From an uncultured Shewanella sp. (GTDB taxonomy: Bacteria; Pseudomonadota; Gammaproteobacteria; Enterobacterales; Shewanellaceae), in NCBI RefSeq assembly GCF_947491715.1, contig NZ_CANLKR010000005.1, positions 1 through 64,000 on the forward strand: a stretch of 64,000 nucleotides of DNA, given 5' to 3'. The translations under genes and the position numbers were made by a program. The stretch's first letter is position 1. Every line of letters begins with the position of its first letter. The notes beneath the pieces are model-generated. The model searched no databases. It worked only from the letters and a program-made list of their open reading frames with translations, and was not told the DNA's origin. Below are positions 35,340 through 44,764 of the stretch, piece by piece.

Positions 35340-36710
35340 CTAAATGATTTCAAAATAGCGACTCATTTCCCAATCTGACACATGCTTACGGTATTCACGC
35401 TCTTCCCATTCGCGACTATTAGCAAAGTGTGTCACAAACGCCTCACCAAAAAATACTTTTGCTGCCGTAGACTGCCTTAATTTTTGCGCTGCATCCCATA
35501 AACTCGTCGGTAAACTCAACTCTTCAGGCTGGGGCTGATCATATGCATTGCCCTTCACCTGAGGATAAGGCTCTAATTGCTCCTGTATGCCAAATAACCC
35601 ACTGGCTAACGCTGCCGCCAAGGCTAAATAGGGGTTAGCATCCGCTGCCCCCAAGCGATATTCAATCCGTTGACACCTCGAAGAACCAGAAATAACCCTC
35701 AGCGCTGTGGTGCGATTCTCGACTCCCCATGTGGCCTGTGTCGGTGCCCAAAACCCGGGGATCATACGTGTGTAACTGTTAATCGTAGGTGCCATCATAG
35801 ATAAGAATTCAGGCATCAACTTTTGCTGCCCTGCGAGAAAATGCCGCTGGATCTGACTCATATTATGTTTCTGTGTAGAATCAAAAAAAGCAGAGGTACC
35901 ATCTTGATGTTGTAATGAAAGATGTATATGCCCACTTTGTCCTGGAAATTCTCCCGACCATTTAGCCATAAAGGTGGCCATCAAATTGTGCCGCTGAGCA
36001 AACACTTTCATGAAAGTTTTAAACAATGCCGCTTTATCTGCCGCCGCCCCAAGTTCATCAACACCAATGGCGGCTTCGATAACCCCAGGGCCTGTTTCGG
36101 TATGTAAACTCTCAATAGGAAAGTCCATCAACTTAGCCATAGCAAGCATATCTCGATACAGCTCTGCGTGAACCGAATTACGGATCATGGAATAACCAAA
36201 CCAATCCGGCGTAAACGTGTTCAAATCACGGTAATGTTTTTGCCGTACAGACTCAGGCGTTTCATTAAAGAGGAAGAACTCATACTCAAGGGCACCAAAC
36301 ACATTAAAGCCCATGTCATGAGCTTGCTTAATCACTCGAGACAAAGTTTGTCTTGGACACACCTTCCCCGCCTCGTCATCAAATTCGGCAATGAATAATA
36401 ACATGCCCTCCTCTTGATATACGTCACGGCAACTGTCTGGTAAAATACGCACCGGTGCATCGGGATAACCCGTATGCCAACCTGTATATTGGGCCTTATC
36501 CAATAACTGATCCTTCATATCCCAACCCAGTACCACATCACAAAAAGCAAATCCTTTTTCTAGAGCAGAAAAAAATTTATCCTTCGCCATATATTTACCG
36601 CGCATCACTCCATCAATATCAAACAGCCCGACTTTGACATGACTCAAACCTCGCTCTTCAACAATGGTTTTTGCATCCGCAATGGTTTTTACCTGCCTTG
36701 CATCTATCAT
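35340..36710 (-). CDS. glutamine-synthetase-like gamma-glutamyl-amine ligase
   Basis: A 456-residue GS-fold ligase of the PuuA/GlnA4 type, not the assimilatory GlnA. It has KVGLFDIDGVMRGKYMAKDKF in place of the usual N-terminal beta-grasp motif. ALEYEFFLF (metal-binding Glu) follows, then SGHIHLSLQ and NRTTALRVI with RIEYRLGAADANPYL. No adenylylation Tyr motif is evident. It would join glutamate to a primary amine at the cost of ATP. The neighbouring ethanolamine-type permease and alcohol dehydrogenase point to ethanolamine as the amine. AAGGGAG precedes the ATG. Confidence 0.85.
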   Translation of the reverse strand: MIDARQVKTIADAKTIVEERGLSHVKVGLFDIDGVMRGKYMAKDKFFSALEKGFAFCDVVLGWDMKDQLLDKAQYTGWHTGYPDAPVRILPDSCRDVYQEEGMLLFIAEFDDEAGKVCPRQTLSRVIKQAHDMGFNVFGALEYEFFLFNETPESVRQKHYRDLNTFTPDWFGYSMIRNSVHAELYRDMLAMAKLMDFPIESLHTETGPGVIEAAIGVDELGAAADKAALFKTFMKVFAQRHNLMATFMAKWSGEFPGQSGHIHLSLQHQDGTSAFFDSTQKHNMSQIQRHFLAGQQKLMPEFLSMMAPTINSYTRMIPGFWAPTQATWGVENRTTALRVISGSSRCQRIEYRLGAADANPYLALAAALASGLFGIQEQLEPYPQVKGNAYDQPQPEELSLPTSLWDAAQKLRQSTAAKVFFGEAFVTHFANSREWEEREYRKHVSDWEMSRYFEII

Positions 36711-36759
36711 ATAAACTCCCTTCCTAATGATATTTCCCTTATTTAACTATTTCGTATTG

Positions 36760-38184
36760 TCATGCATCATCAAATGACTCTTCTGGTGCCGATGGCACTA
36801 AATGATGTCGGCTGTAAAAAATGAAATAAAGCAACATAATAAAATAAAAAATAGCTGCCCAAAATACCGCATATAGACTCACCAAAAAAGTTGATGCGAG
36901 CGCCACCAAGGATAAGACGAGAGTTAAACCTGATGTAAAACGGCCACCCGGTGTTCGATAAGGGCGAAAGAGATCAGGCTCTTTATAACGCAAAATCAGA
37001 TGAGATAAACTCATCATGGCATAAGAAAGTGTCGCGCCAAAAACCGCCATGGTGATCATTAAATCTCCTTCCCCCGTTAACGACAACATAAACCCTAAAA
37101 AACCGGGAATGATCAACGCCCAAATAGGCACTTTTCGTTGACCAGAAATAGATAGAAAACGGGGTAAATATCCCGCCCGAGATAAAGAAAATATCTGCCG
37201 TGAATAAGCATAAATAATCGAAAAGAAACTCGCAATTAAGCCAAATAATCCAACCACATTGACAAATTTAGTCATTATTGAGTCATCACCATAAATAAAG
37301 CCCAAGGCACCAACAAGTGGAGCCCCGTGAACTTTCATCATTTCAGCCCCCGCACCACCAGGAGCAAGAAAAAGAACCATCGAGGCAAAGAAAATCAAAA
37401 TAATCATAGAGGCTATAATGCCTTTAGGCAGATCTTTTGCCGGGTTTTCAGCTTCTTCTGCCGCTAATGGCACACCTTCAACGGCCAAAAATAACCACAT
37501 AGCAAAAGGCAAAGCGGCCCAAATACCCACAAAACCTTCCGGCAAAAACGCATTGGATCCCAATGCTTGAGAATTCGGAGTGATATCAAATAAAAGTGCC
37601 CATTGGAAATGAGGCAGCATAGCCACAATAAAAACAACAATGGCAATAACAGCAAGTAAAGTGATCACCATCATGATCCTTAAAGCCTCACCCGCTCCCC
37701 ATAAATGTATTCCCACAAAAATAAAATAGACCGCACCGTAAACAATTGGGCCATCAACCCCAACTAAGCTTTGCAAATAACTGCCAATAAAAATGGCAAT
37801 TGCTGCAGGTGCTATGGCATATTCCAGTAGAATAGCGGTACCCGTTAAAAAACCTCCCCAAGTCCCCATTGCCCTGCGTGCAAAACTGTATCCTCCACCA
37901 GCAGTCGGCAGTGAAGACGACAACTCAGCCAAAGTTAAGACTAAGCACCAATACATAAGACCCATAATCGCAGCGGCAATAAACATGCCACCAAATCCGC
38001 CTGCAGCAATCCCAAAATTCCAGCCAGCAAAATGACCAGAGATCACATAAGACACCCCTAAACTGGCCAATAATACCCAACCTGCAACGCCTTTTTTTAA
38101 TTGTCGTTGAGATAAATATTGCGCCTCTAAACTCTTGGTCTGAGCATTAGTCAAATCATTTACAGGTATTTCTTTATCGACCAT
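36760..38184 (-). CDS. eat: ethanolamine permease-like APC transporter
   Basis: About 474 residues and 12 membrane segments, APC superfamily. Its segments GWVLLASLGVSYVISGHFAG, PTAGGGYSFARRAMGTWGG, FLAVEGVPLAAEEAENPAKD and GLIASFFSIIYAYSRQIFSL closely follow the ethanolamine permease family as I recall it from Pseudomonas and Rhodococcus. The start at 38184 follows AGGATATATC. It is the first gene of a cluster that lacks eutBC, so imported amine must be processed by another route. Annotation pipelines may call it a generic amino acid permease. Confidence 0.85.
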   Translation of the reverse strand: MVDKEIPVNDLTNAQTKSLEAQYLSQRQLKKGVAGWVLLASLGVSYVISGHFAGWNFGIAAGGFGGMFIAAAIMGLMYWCLVLTLAELSSSLPTAGGGYSFARRAMGTWGGFLTGTAILLEYAIAPAAIAIFIGSYLQSLVGVDGPIVYGAVYFIFVGIHLWGAGEALRIMMVITLLAVIAIVVFIVAMLPHFQWALLFDITPNSQALGSNAFLPEGFVGIWAALPFAMWLFLAVEGVPLAAEEAENPAKDLPKGIIASMIILIFFASMVLFLAPGGAGAEMMKVHGAPLVGALGFIYGDDSIMTKFVNVVGLFGLIASFFSIIYAYSRQIFSLSRAGYLPRFLSISGQRKVPIWALIIPGFLGFMLSLTGEGDLMITMAVFGATLSYAMMSLSHLILRYKEPDLFRPYRTPGGRFTSGLTLVLSLVALASTFLVSLYAVFWAAIFYFIMLLYFIFYSRHHLVPSAPEESFDDA

Positions 38185-38205
38185 GATATATCCTAATCTT
38201 TTCAA

Positions 38206-38760
38206 TAAAGTCTATTGCCCCTAACAACGAAATAAAGACACTTTCTTATCCCCAATTTAGCCTTAAGCACGCACTGAAAACAATAAGCCATTCGCTCTAA
38301 AAACAGGCTTCTTCCTGTGATCATTCAAGCCTTATCTTTATCCTTGAAAATTTAACATCAGCTAGTGACACTCAGCCCAATATATAGCACTATAACCTCT
38401 AGCGGTTTATGGTTCGTTTTATGAAGTAAATACGTGAAATATCGCCGTAAATGCAATAGTAAATTTATTAAGCTTGCTCTTTTGTTAGAGTGAATGTTGT
38501 GCGTGATAACAATAATTCAATATTGCTTAATCAAATCAGTGAAGGCATCTACAAGCTTGGTGCATTTACTCACAATGATGAGTTAATATTAATCTAAGAT
38601 TTGACATTTAAATTTCAACCTATAAAACAAACTGTTGATTATTAGACATTATTTAGCAACTGACCAATGTAAAATCTTGTTTAGCCTTTAACGATTTTGA
38701 ATTTAAGTGCCCTATCATCAATATGTACGCGCTAGTGTTAGTCAACGTGAGAATGAAGAT
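38206..38760. other. intergenic region between the permease cluster and ndh
   Basis: It holds the promoter side of both divergent units. A 32-codon frame starting GTG at 38499 and ending at 38597 encodes VRDNNNSILLNQISEGIYKL and a short tail. It looks like a fragment of a larger protein N-terminus (sensor or regulator), but support is weak. Nothing else recognised. Confidence 0.35.
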
Positions 38761-40077
38761 ATGGACTCAACAACCCCTAATTCAACAATTCCAAACATTG
38801 TGATCATTGGTGGTGGTGCCGGAGGGTTAGAATTAGCCACCCAACTCGGCCATAAGCTAGGTAAAAAAGGCAAAGCGACCATAACCTTAATCGATAAAAA
38901 TCGCACCCATATTTGGAAGCCTTTACTTCATGAAGTCGCAACGGGCTCCCTCGATCCTAACCTCGATGGTGTGGTCTACTCCGCTCATGCTGCGAAGCAT
39001 GGCTATCAATTTCAACTGGGCACCTTTTGTCATTTGAACAGTGATGATAAAACCATCACTTTAGCCCCCATCTTAAATGATCATAATGCCGCTATTCTGC
39101 CTGAGCGCCATATTCAATATGACAAATTAGTTATTGCCATTGGCAGTGTCAGTAATGATTTTAATACGCCTGGGGTTAAAGAACACTGCTATTTTCTTGA
39201 TTCTCATCAACAAGCCGATCGTTTTCATCACGCACTGCTTGATAGCTTCACCCGTATTCATCAATCTGATGCCAATACTCGACTCGATATTGCCATTGTG
39301 GGCGCAGGGGCTACAGGGGTTGAGCTCTCAGCTGAGCTTTATCATGTCACCGAACTCCTTAAAAGTTATGGCTTAAGTAAAATGACAGCCGAAAGGCTAC
39401 ATATCCATTTAATTGAAGCTGGTCCGCGTATTTTACCTGCACTTCCAGACCGTATTGCCGCATCAGCAAGACGTGAGTTGGTTAAACTGGGCGTCAATGT
39501 GCTTGAAAATACCTGCGTCAGTGAAGCCACGACAACAGGCTTTATCACAAAAGATGGAACCCAAATTGAAGCAAACTTAATGCTGTGGGCTGCAGGGGTT
39601 AAAGCACCTAACTTCATTAAAGATATTGGTTTATTCGAGTTAAATCGTGCCAATCAGATCATGGTGAAAGACACCTTAGTCAGTACCGTTAATGATGATA
39701 TTTATGTGATTGGCGATTGCTGCGCTTGCAAGCAAGCCGACGGCAGTTTTGTGCCACCAAGAGCGCAATCAGCTCATCAAATGGCCGAATGTGTCGAAAA
39801 AAACCTGATCAATGAACTCAAAGGTAAACCGCTAGAAAGCTATACCTATGTGGATTATGGTTCACTGGTTAACTTGTCTAAATTCAGTACTGTGGGCAGC
39901 TTAATGGGCAACCTCACGAAAAATACCATGTTCATTGAAGGAAAACTGGCCCGTTTAGTGTACATTTCACTTTATCGTATGCATCAAAGAGCCGTTCATG
40001 GCACGACAAAAACTGTTGCCCTCTGGTTAACGGAAAAACTCATGCGTGCCGTAAGACCGAGAATGAAGTTGCATTAA
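38761..40077 (+). CDS. ndh: type II NADH:quinone oxidoreductase
   Basis: About 438 residues. The FAD-binding start is IPNIVIIGGGAGGLELATQL. The second Rossmann motif is DIAIVGAGATGVELSAEL (about 180), NADH-binding. NDDIYVIGDCCA is the conserved FAD contact, and RAQSAHQMAECV follows. The C-terminus is basic and amphipathic (RPRMKLH), as expected for membrane attachment. It passes electrons from NADH to quinone without pumping protons. The start at 38761 is preferred; a GTG-initiated frame 54 bases upstream adds residues foreign to the family. A strong terminator follows. Confidence 0.94.
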   Translation: MDSTTPNSTIPNIVIIGGGAGGLELATQLGHKLGKKGKATITLIDKNRTHIWKPLLHEVATGSLDPNLDGVVYSAHAAKHGYQFQLGTFCHLNSDDKTITLAPILNDHNAAILPERHIQYDKLVIAIGSVSNDFNTPGVKEHCYFLDSHQQADRFHHALLDSFTRIHQSDANTRLDIAIVGAGATGVELSAELYHVTELLKSYGLSKMTAERLHIHLIEAGPRILPALPDRIAASARRELVKLGVNVLENTCVSEATTTGFITKDGTQIEANLMLWAAGVKAPNFIKDIGLFELNRANQIMVKDTLVSTVNDDIYVIGDCCACKQADGSFVPPRAQSAHQMAECVEKNLINELKGKPLESYTYVDYGSLVNLSKFSTVGSLMGNLTKNTMFIEGKLARLVYISLYRMHQRAVHGTTKTVALWLTEKLMRAVRPRMKLH

Positions 40078-40107
40078 TCTTGCTAAATTAAGCCTCATGA
40101 TAACCTT

Positions 40108-40130
40108 TGCGTGCCCCATATGGGCACGCA
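40108..40130. terminator. terminator after ndh
   Basis: TGCGTGCCC and GGGCACGCA arms with a tiny ATAT-type loop, placed between the convergent ndh and gdhA genes. Confidence 0.65.
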
Positions 40131-40213
40131 ACATCGATTAACATGAAAGCGACTCTTATCGTCTTATTCGAACAATTCACTCCTAAAAAATAACACCACA
40201 ATGTGTCCATCTA

Positions 40214-41554
40214 TCACACTCCGTAAGCTAACATGGCATTCGCGACTTTTATAAAACCAGCAATATTGGCCCCATTGACATAATTGATATAATCCCCGTC
40301 TTCATTGTATTTCACACACTGCTGATGGATACTTTTCATTATATTGGCCAACCTTTCTTCTAATTCTTTCGCACTCCAAGATAACCGCACACTATTTTGC
40401 GTCATCTCAAGTCCCGATAACGCAACCCCTCCAGCATTGGCCGCCTTGCCTGGTGCAAAGAGTAACTTAGCATGTTGCAATACTTTTATGGCCTCAATAC
40501 TTGTCGGCATATTGGCCCCTTCAACTACAGCCATACAACCATTTGACACTAATGTGTGAGCATCTTTCTTATCGATTTCATTTTGTGTCGCACAAGGAAA
40601 GGCCAAATCACAACGAACATTCCAAGGCTTCTCATCGACAAAGAAATCACATTGATATTGCTCGGCATATTCTGAAATACGCCCTCTTTGAAATGTTTTC
40701 AGCTCAATCAAGTAGGCCAGCTTTTCTTCATCTATACCTTGCTCATCATAGATAAAACCAGACGAATCTGACAAAGTCACCACTTTACCACCAAGCTGAA
40801 TAATTTTTTCAGCGCAATACAGTGCAACGTTCCCAGAGCCTGACAACACACAGGTTTTCCCTCGAATACTGTTTCCTCTATGAGCCAGCATTTCTTCCAT
40901 AAAAAAAGCAGCGCCATAACCTGTCGCCTCTGTACGAATGAGGCTTCCCCCAAACTCCAGCGCTTTTCCGGTTAACACACCGGTAAATTCATGACGTAAG
41001 CGCTTATATTGGCCAAACATAAAGCTTATTTCTCTTGCCCCAACTCCGATATCACCTGCAGGAATATCGGTATTGGGACCAATATGATGAGAAAGCTCTG
41101 TCATATAACTTTGACAAAAACGCATCACTTCTCGATCAGACTTACCTTTAGGGTTAAAATCTGCACCTCCCTTAGCCGCGCCCATCGGCAGAGTCGTAAG
41201 ACTATTTTTAAACGTTTGTTCAAAACCTAAGAACTTCAAAATACTGAGGTTGACCGAAGGATGAAACCGTAATCCCCCTTTATAAGGTCCAATGGAGTTA
41301 TTAAATTGAACACGATAACCTCTATTCAATCTAAGATTTCCTGCATCATCTTCCCAAATCACTTTAAAAATAATGCTTCTATCAGGTTCCGTCATCCGCT
41401 GTAAAATAGCCGCATTCTGATAAACGGGGTTATCAAGAATAAAAGGAATAACAGATTCCGCCACTTCATATACCGCTTGATGAAACTCTAACTCCCCCGG
41501 ATTACGTTTTTTAAGCCCATCCATAAAATGCGCTAACGATAAATCACTGTACAT
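40214..41554 (-). CDS. gdhA: NADP-specific glutamate dehydrogenase
   Basis: About 446 residues (E. coli GdhA 447). It has FNNSIGPYKGGLRFHPSVN, then PMGAAKGGADFNPKGKSD with the catalytic Lys, PAGDIGVGAREISFMFGQYK, and TGYGAAFF with VLSGSGNVALY as the coenzyme-binding domain start. It ends YVNGANIAGFIKVANAM, typical of the hexameric bacterial NADP enzyme. It makes glutamate from 2-oxoglutarate and ammonia. The start at 41554 follows GGAGGTGAT; the ORF opens 60 bases earlier without a site. It could supply glutamate for the gamma-glutamylation cluster nearby, but no co-regulation is visible. Confidence 0.95.
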   Translation of the reverse strand: MYSDLSLAHFMDGLKKRNPGELEFHQAVYEVAESVIPFILDNPVYQNAAILQRMTEPDRSIIFKVIWEDDAGNLRLNRGYRVQFNNSIGPYKGGLRFHPSVNLSILKFLGFEQTFKNSLTTLPMGAAKGGADFNPKGKSDREVMRFCQSYMTELSHHIGPNTDIPAGDIGVGAREISFMFGQYKRLRHEFTGVLTGKALEFGGSLIRTEATGYGAAFFMEEMLAHRGNSIRGKTCVLSGSGNVALYCAEKIIQLGGKVVTLSDSSGFIYDEQGIDEEKLAYLIELKTFQRGRISEYAEQYQCDFFVDEKPWNVRCDLAFPCATQNEIDKKDAHTLVSNGCMAVVEGANMPTSIEAIKVLQHAKLLFAPGKAANAGGVALSGLEMTQNSVRLSWSAKELEERLANIMKSIHQQCVKYNEDGDYINYVNGANIAGFIKVANAMLAYGV

Positions 41555-41687
41555 ATCACCTCCATTAAGACCCGCTGCAAAAGAATGAATAGTAATAGGA
41601 TAGGTTAAAAACAAAGCGCTTTAAAATACAGGCAAAGCCACACATCTCTATGTAGGTTAATTTTACTTCACCTTAAAAAGATAAAAA

Positions 41688-41706
41688 CAAATATCATTCT
41701 CATTTG
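41688..41706. promoter_or_regulatory. Fur-box-like sequence upstream of the porin gene
   Basis: CAAATATCATTCTCATTTG reads on the other strand as CAAATGAGAATGATATTTG, close to the familiar AAATGAGAATGAT half of Fur boxes. It lies about 67 bases before the porin start, between divergent gdhA and the porin gene. Confidence 0.45.
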
Positions 41707-41772
41707 TGGTAAGTTATGCGAACTTAACAGTATAAAACATCAATTGTTTCTCTTGGAAATTAAATCAAGACT

Positions 41773-42825
41773 ATGGCCCTAAATAAAACACACGCCCTTT
41801 TTTGCAGCTTATGTTTATGCATGCCTTATTCGACATATGCCAGCAAGATGGATGTATTTGGCAGTATGAATACTGCCATCACTCAAGCCGATCAGGCTTT
41901 TGCAACCAGCAGTAAAGTGCGGGGAACTTCCATTGAAAACGCAACAAAATTAGGCGTAGAGGGCGAAGAGTCCATCACCAATAAGACTCAATTACTCTAT
42001 AAAATCAGTTTTAAAATCTATAATGCCAGCCCATCAGGCGATAAGACTCCCATAAAAGCCAGTAGTACCTACCTAGGGATCAGCAATCCATTGGGAACCT
42101 TGCTTATTGGACGAAATAATACGGTGTTTAAATCTACAGCAACCAATATCGATATTTTTAATCATACCGATGCTAGCCTATCGCATTTAATTGCGGGCCA
42201 AGTTCGAAGTCCAGATAGTATTAGCTATTACTCCCCTATTCTATCCTCACTCTTAACATTCAATGGCACTTATTTAATGTCAACAAATCAAAAGGATAAT
42301 CTTCAATCAAATGCACACAACTTATTTGCCTTTGCGGTTAACTTAGGCGATCCACACTTACACTCTCGCCCTTATTTTTACTCCCTTTCTTATAATAGAG
42401 GCATTGGCAATATTGATGCCTTTCGTTGGATAAGCCAAATAAAGTGGCGCGCATTCATTTTGAGTGAACTGTCTCAATACAGCCAAAGCCGAATAATGAA
42501 TGAACAAAATATGAAAGGCTGCAGCCATGATTTCAACTTAAGTTACAGATTTGGTCGCCTACAACTCAATGCCGAATATGGACTCGATAGCGCGGGATTG
42601 GGAGATTATTTCTATTATGCAACAGGAGGAAGTGACACCGATAAAAGTACGATATCAGATGTTAATATAAGCCAAGTGGCCCTCGGCGCCCAATATCAGC
42701 TCTCTCGCTCCACAAAACTTTATTGCCTTGATACTCTCTATCAAGGCCAATACAAAGACAGAGGCACCTTAGTGACATTAAACAGTGATAATATTGTCAG
42801 TGTCGGCATTGACTATCATTTCTAG
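41773..42825 (+). CDS. gram-negative outer-membrane porin
   Basis: A 350-residue protein with a signal peptide cleaved after TYA (about 23). It has the general-porin pattern of alternating strands: MDVFGSMNTAI at the N-terminus, NATKLGVEGEE, YLGISNPLGTLLIGRNNTV (the GxLxxGR strand), SISYYSP, then repeated antiparallel strands. The C-terminus is VSVGIDYHF, with the terminal aromatic needed for BAM recognition. A trimeric 16-stranded barrel for small solutes is likely. A Fur-like box upstream hints at iron control, which is unusual for a general porin. Confidence 0.88.
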   Translation: MALNKTHALFCSLCLCMPYSTYASKMDVFGSMNTAITQADQAFATSSKVRGTSIENATKLGVEGEESITNKTQLLYKISFKIYNASPSGDKTPIKASSTYLGISNPLGTLLIGRNNTVFKSTATNIDIFNHTDASLSHLIAGQVRSPDSISYYSPILSSLLTFNGTYLMSTNQKDNLQSNAHNLFAFAVNLGDPHLHSRPYFYSLSYNRGIGNIDAFRWISQIKWRAFILSELSQYSQSRIMNEQNMKGCSHDFNLSYRFGRLQLNAEYGLDSAGLGDYFYYATGGSDTDKSTISDVNISQVALGAQYQLSRSTKLYCLDTLYQGQYKDRGTLVTLNSDNIVSVGIDYHF

Positions 42826-42929
42826 TTAACTTCGTTATGAATTTAATCAGTTATCTATAAAGTGAAATATAAAACACTGCATCGAATTTCCCCTATACTG
42901 ACAATGTGTATCCACAATATGGACTCCCT

Positions 42930-43847
42930 ATGGCCCCCTTAAATGATCCCCAACCATTTATGCTATCCAATGACAGTCAATCTCAGCGAGTCCATGTCAT
43001 CACCATAAGAGATGAGATCATTGCCGCATTTAACCAACAAACACAAAAATGGAATGTTCAAGCAATAGAATTTACGCCCTTTCTCAGATTCATGTTAGCG
43101 AATATTTTAGACAGTCTTTGCGACAACCAACTCGGTTATTGCTTACAAAATATCATCATGGCACGTAATAAAGGCGCATTTTTACTGCAATATGAGCCCC
43201 AGGCTCAACCCTCTGTTGAGAATGATATCAAATTCGCCACCGCGATTTCTCATTTAGTTGGCTTACCCAATTTTGATGCTATGTCTGGAAAGTTTTACGC
43301 CCGCTTCACCGTTAATCACACCGACAATAGCGACAGTTATTTAAGAAAAGCCTATCAGCCCTTAACCTTACATAATGATGGGACTTATGTAGAAGAAAAA
43401 ACAGACTTTGTATTAATGATGAAAATCCATGAACAGAATGCAGCAGGTGGTGACTCCACATTGCTGCATATTGATGATTGGCAAGACCTAAAACATTTTT
43501 ACCACCATAAACTGGCAAAGATCCCCTTAAAGTGGCAATCTCCTCCCAGCAAAGGTATCCCTCAAAGTATTTCTCACCCTGTTTTTATTGAAGAAGACAG
43601 ACAAGGAAAACCTCAAATCGCTTTTATCGATCAATTTGTCCACCCTCAAAATAAAGAACAAGCCATTTTTTTATATCAACTGCAAGCCTCACTGGAACAA
43701 GAAAAAAATACCCTCTCTTTTTCGCTGCCTGTCGGCAGCATATTAATGCTCCATAATCATTACTGGCTTCATGGTCGAAAGCCTTTTATACCTCACCCTC
43801 AATTATCAAGAGAATTGCTGCGTCAACGAGGTCACTTTTTTGATTAA
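42930..43847 (+). CDS. glaH: glutarate 2-hydroxylase, Fe(II)/2-oxoglutarate-dependent (CsiD family)
   Basis: About 305 residues, strongly similar to E. coli GlaH/CsiD by eye. It shares NFDAMSGKFYARF, NSDSYLRKAY, LHNDGTYVEEKTDFVLMMKI with the iron ligands H-x-D, SPPSKGI and IDQFVHP, plus LHNHYWLHGRKPFIPHP with the third His and the 2-oxoglutarate-binding Arg. It hydroxylates glutarate to L-2-hydroxyglutarate in lysine breakdown. Its usual partners (lhgO, gabD, gabT) are absent here, so it is an orphan next to a porin gene. ATG at 42930 is preferred to an upstream GTG. Confidence 0.92.
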   Translation: MAPLNDPQPFMLSNDSQSQRVHVITIRDEIIAAFNQQTQKWNVQAIEFTPFLRFMLANILDSLCDNQLGYCLQNIIMARNKGAFLLQYEPQAQPSVENDIKFATAISHLVGLPNFDAMSGKFYARFTVNHTDNSDSYLRKAYQPLTLHNDGTYVEEKTDFVLMMKIHEQNAAGGDSTLLHIDDWQDLKHFYHHKLAKIPLKWQSPPSKGIPQSISHPVFIEEDRQGKPQIAFIDQFVHPQNKEQAIFLYQLQASLEQEKNTLSFSLPVGSILMLHNHYWLHGRKPFIPHPQLSRELLRQRGHFFD

Positions 43848-43988
43848 AGGCGAATTGTAATAGCAACAAAATTAATGCTAACTCTAATATCTTCATCATT
43901 GCCTTATTTATATTATTCCATCAAAAGTGAAGGTAACGACTTAATATCCCTCTCTATATTAATTTGCTTAATTCACGATCACCGATAG

Positions 43989-44672
<684 letters not shown>

Positions 44673-44764
44673 TCCTTATCTCCGCATCATTCTAAGCCAT
44701 TAAAATATCATTATTGAATAGCATGAACACCGTTAACAATAAAACAACAAATGAATATACTGTG

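Noticed and set aside
31842..38184. Cluster as the classical putrescine (Puu) pathway
   Set aside because: There is no PuuB-type oxidase; an iron alcohol dehydrogenase and an ethanolamine-type permease are present instead. The alternative remains open for the ligase.
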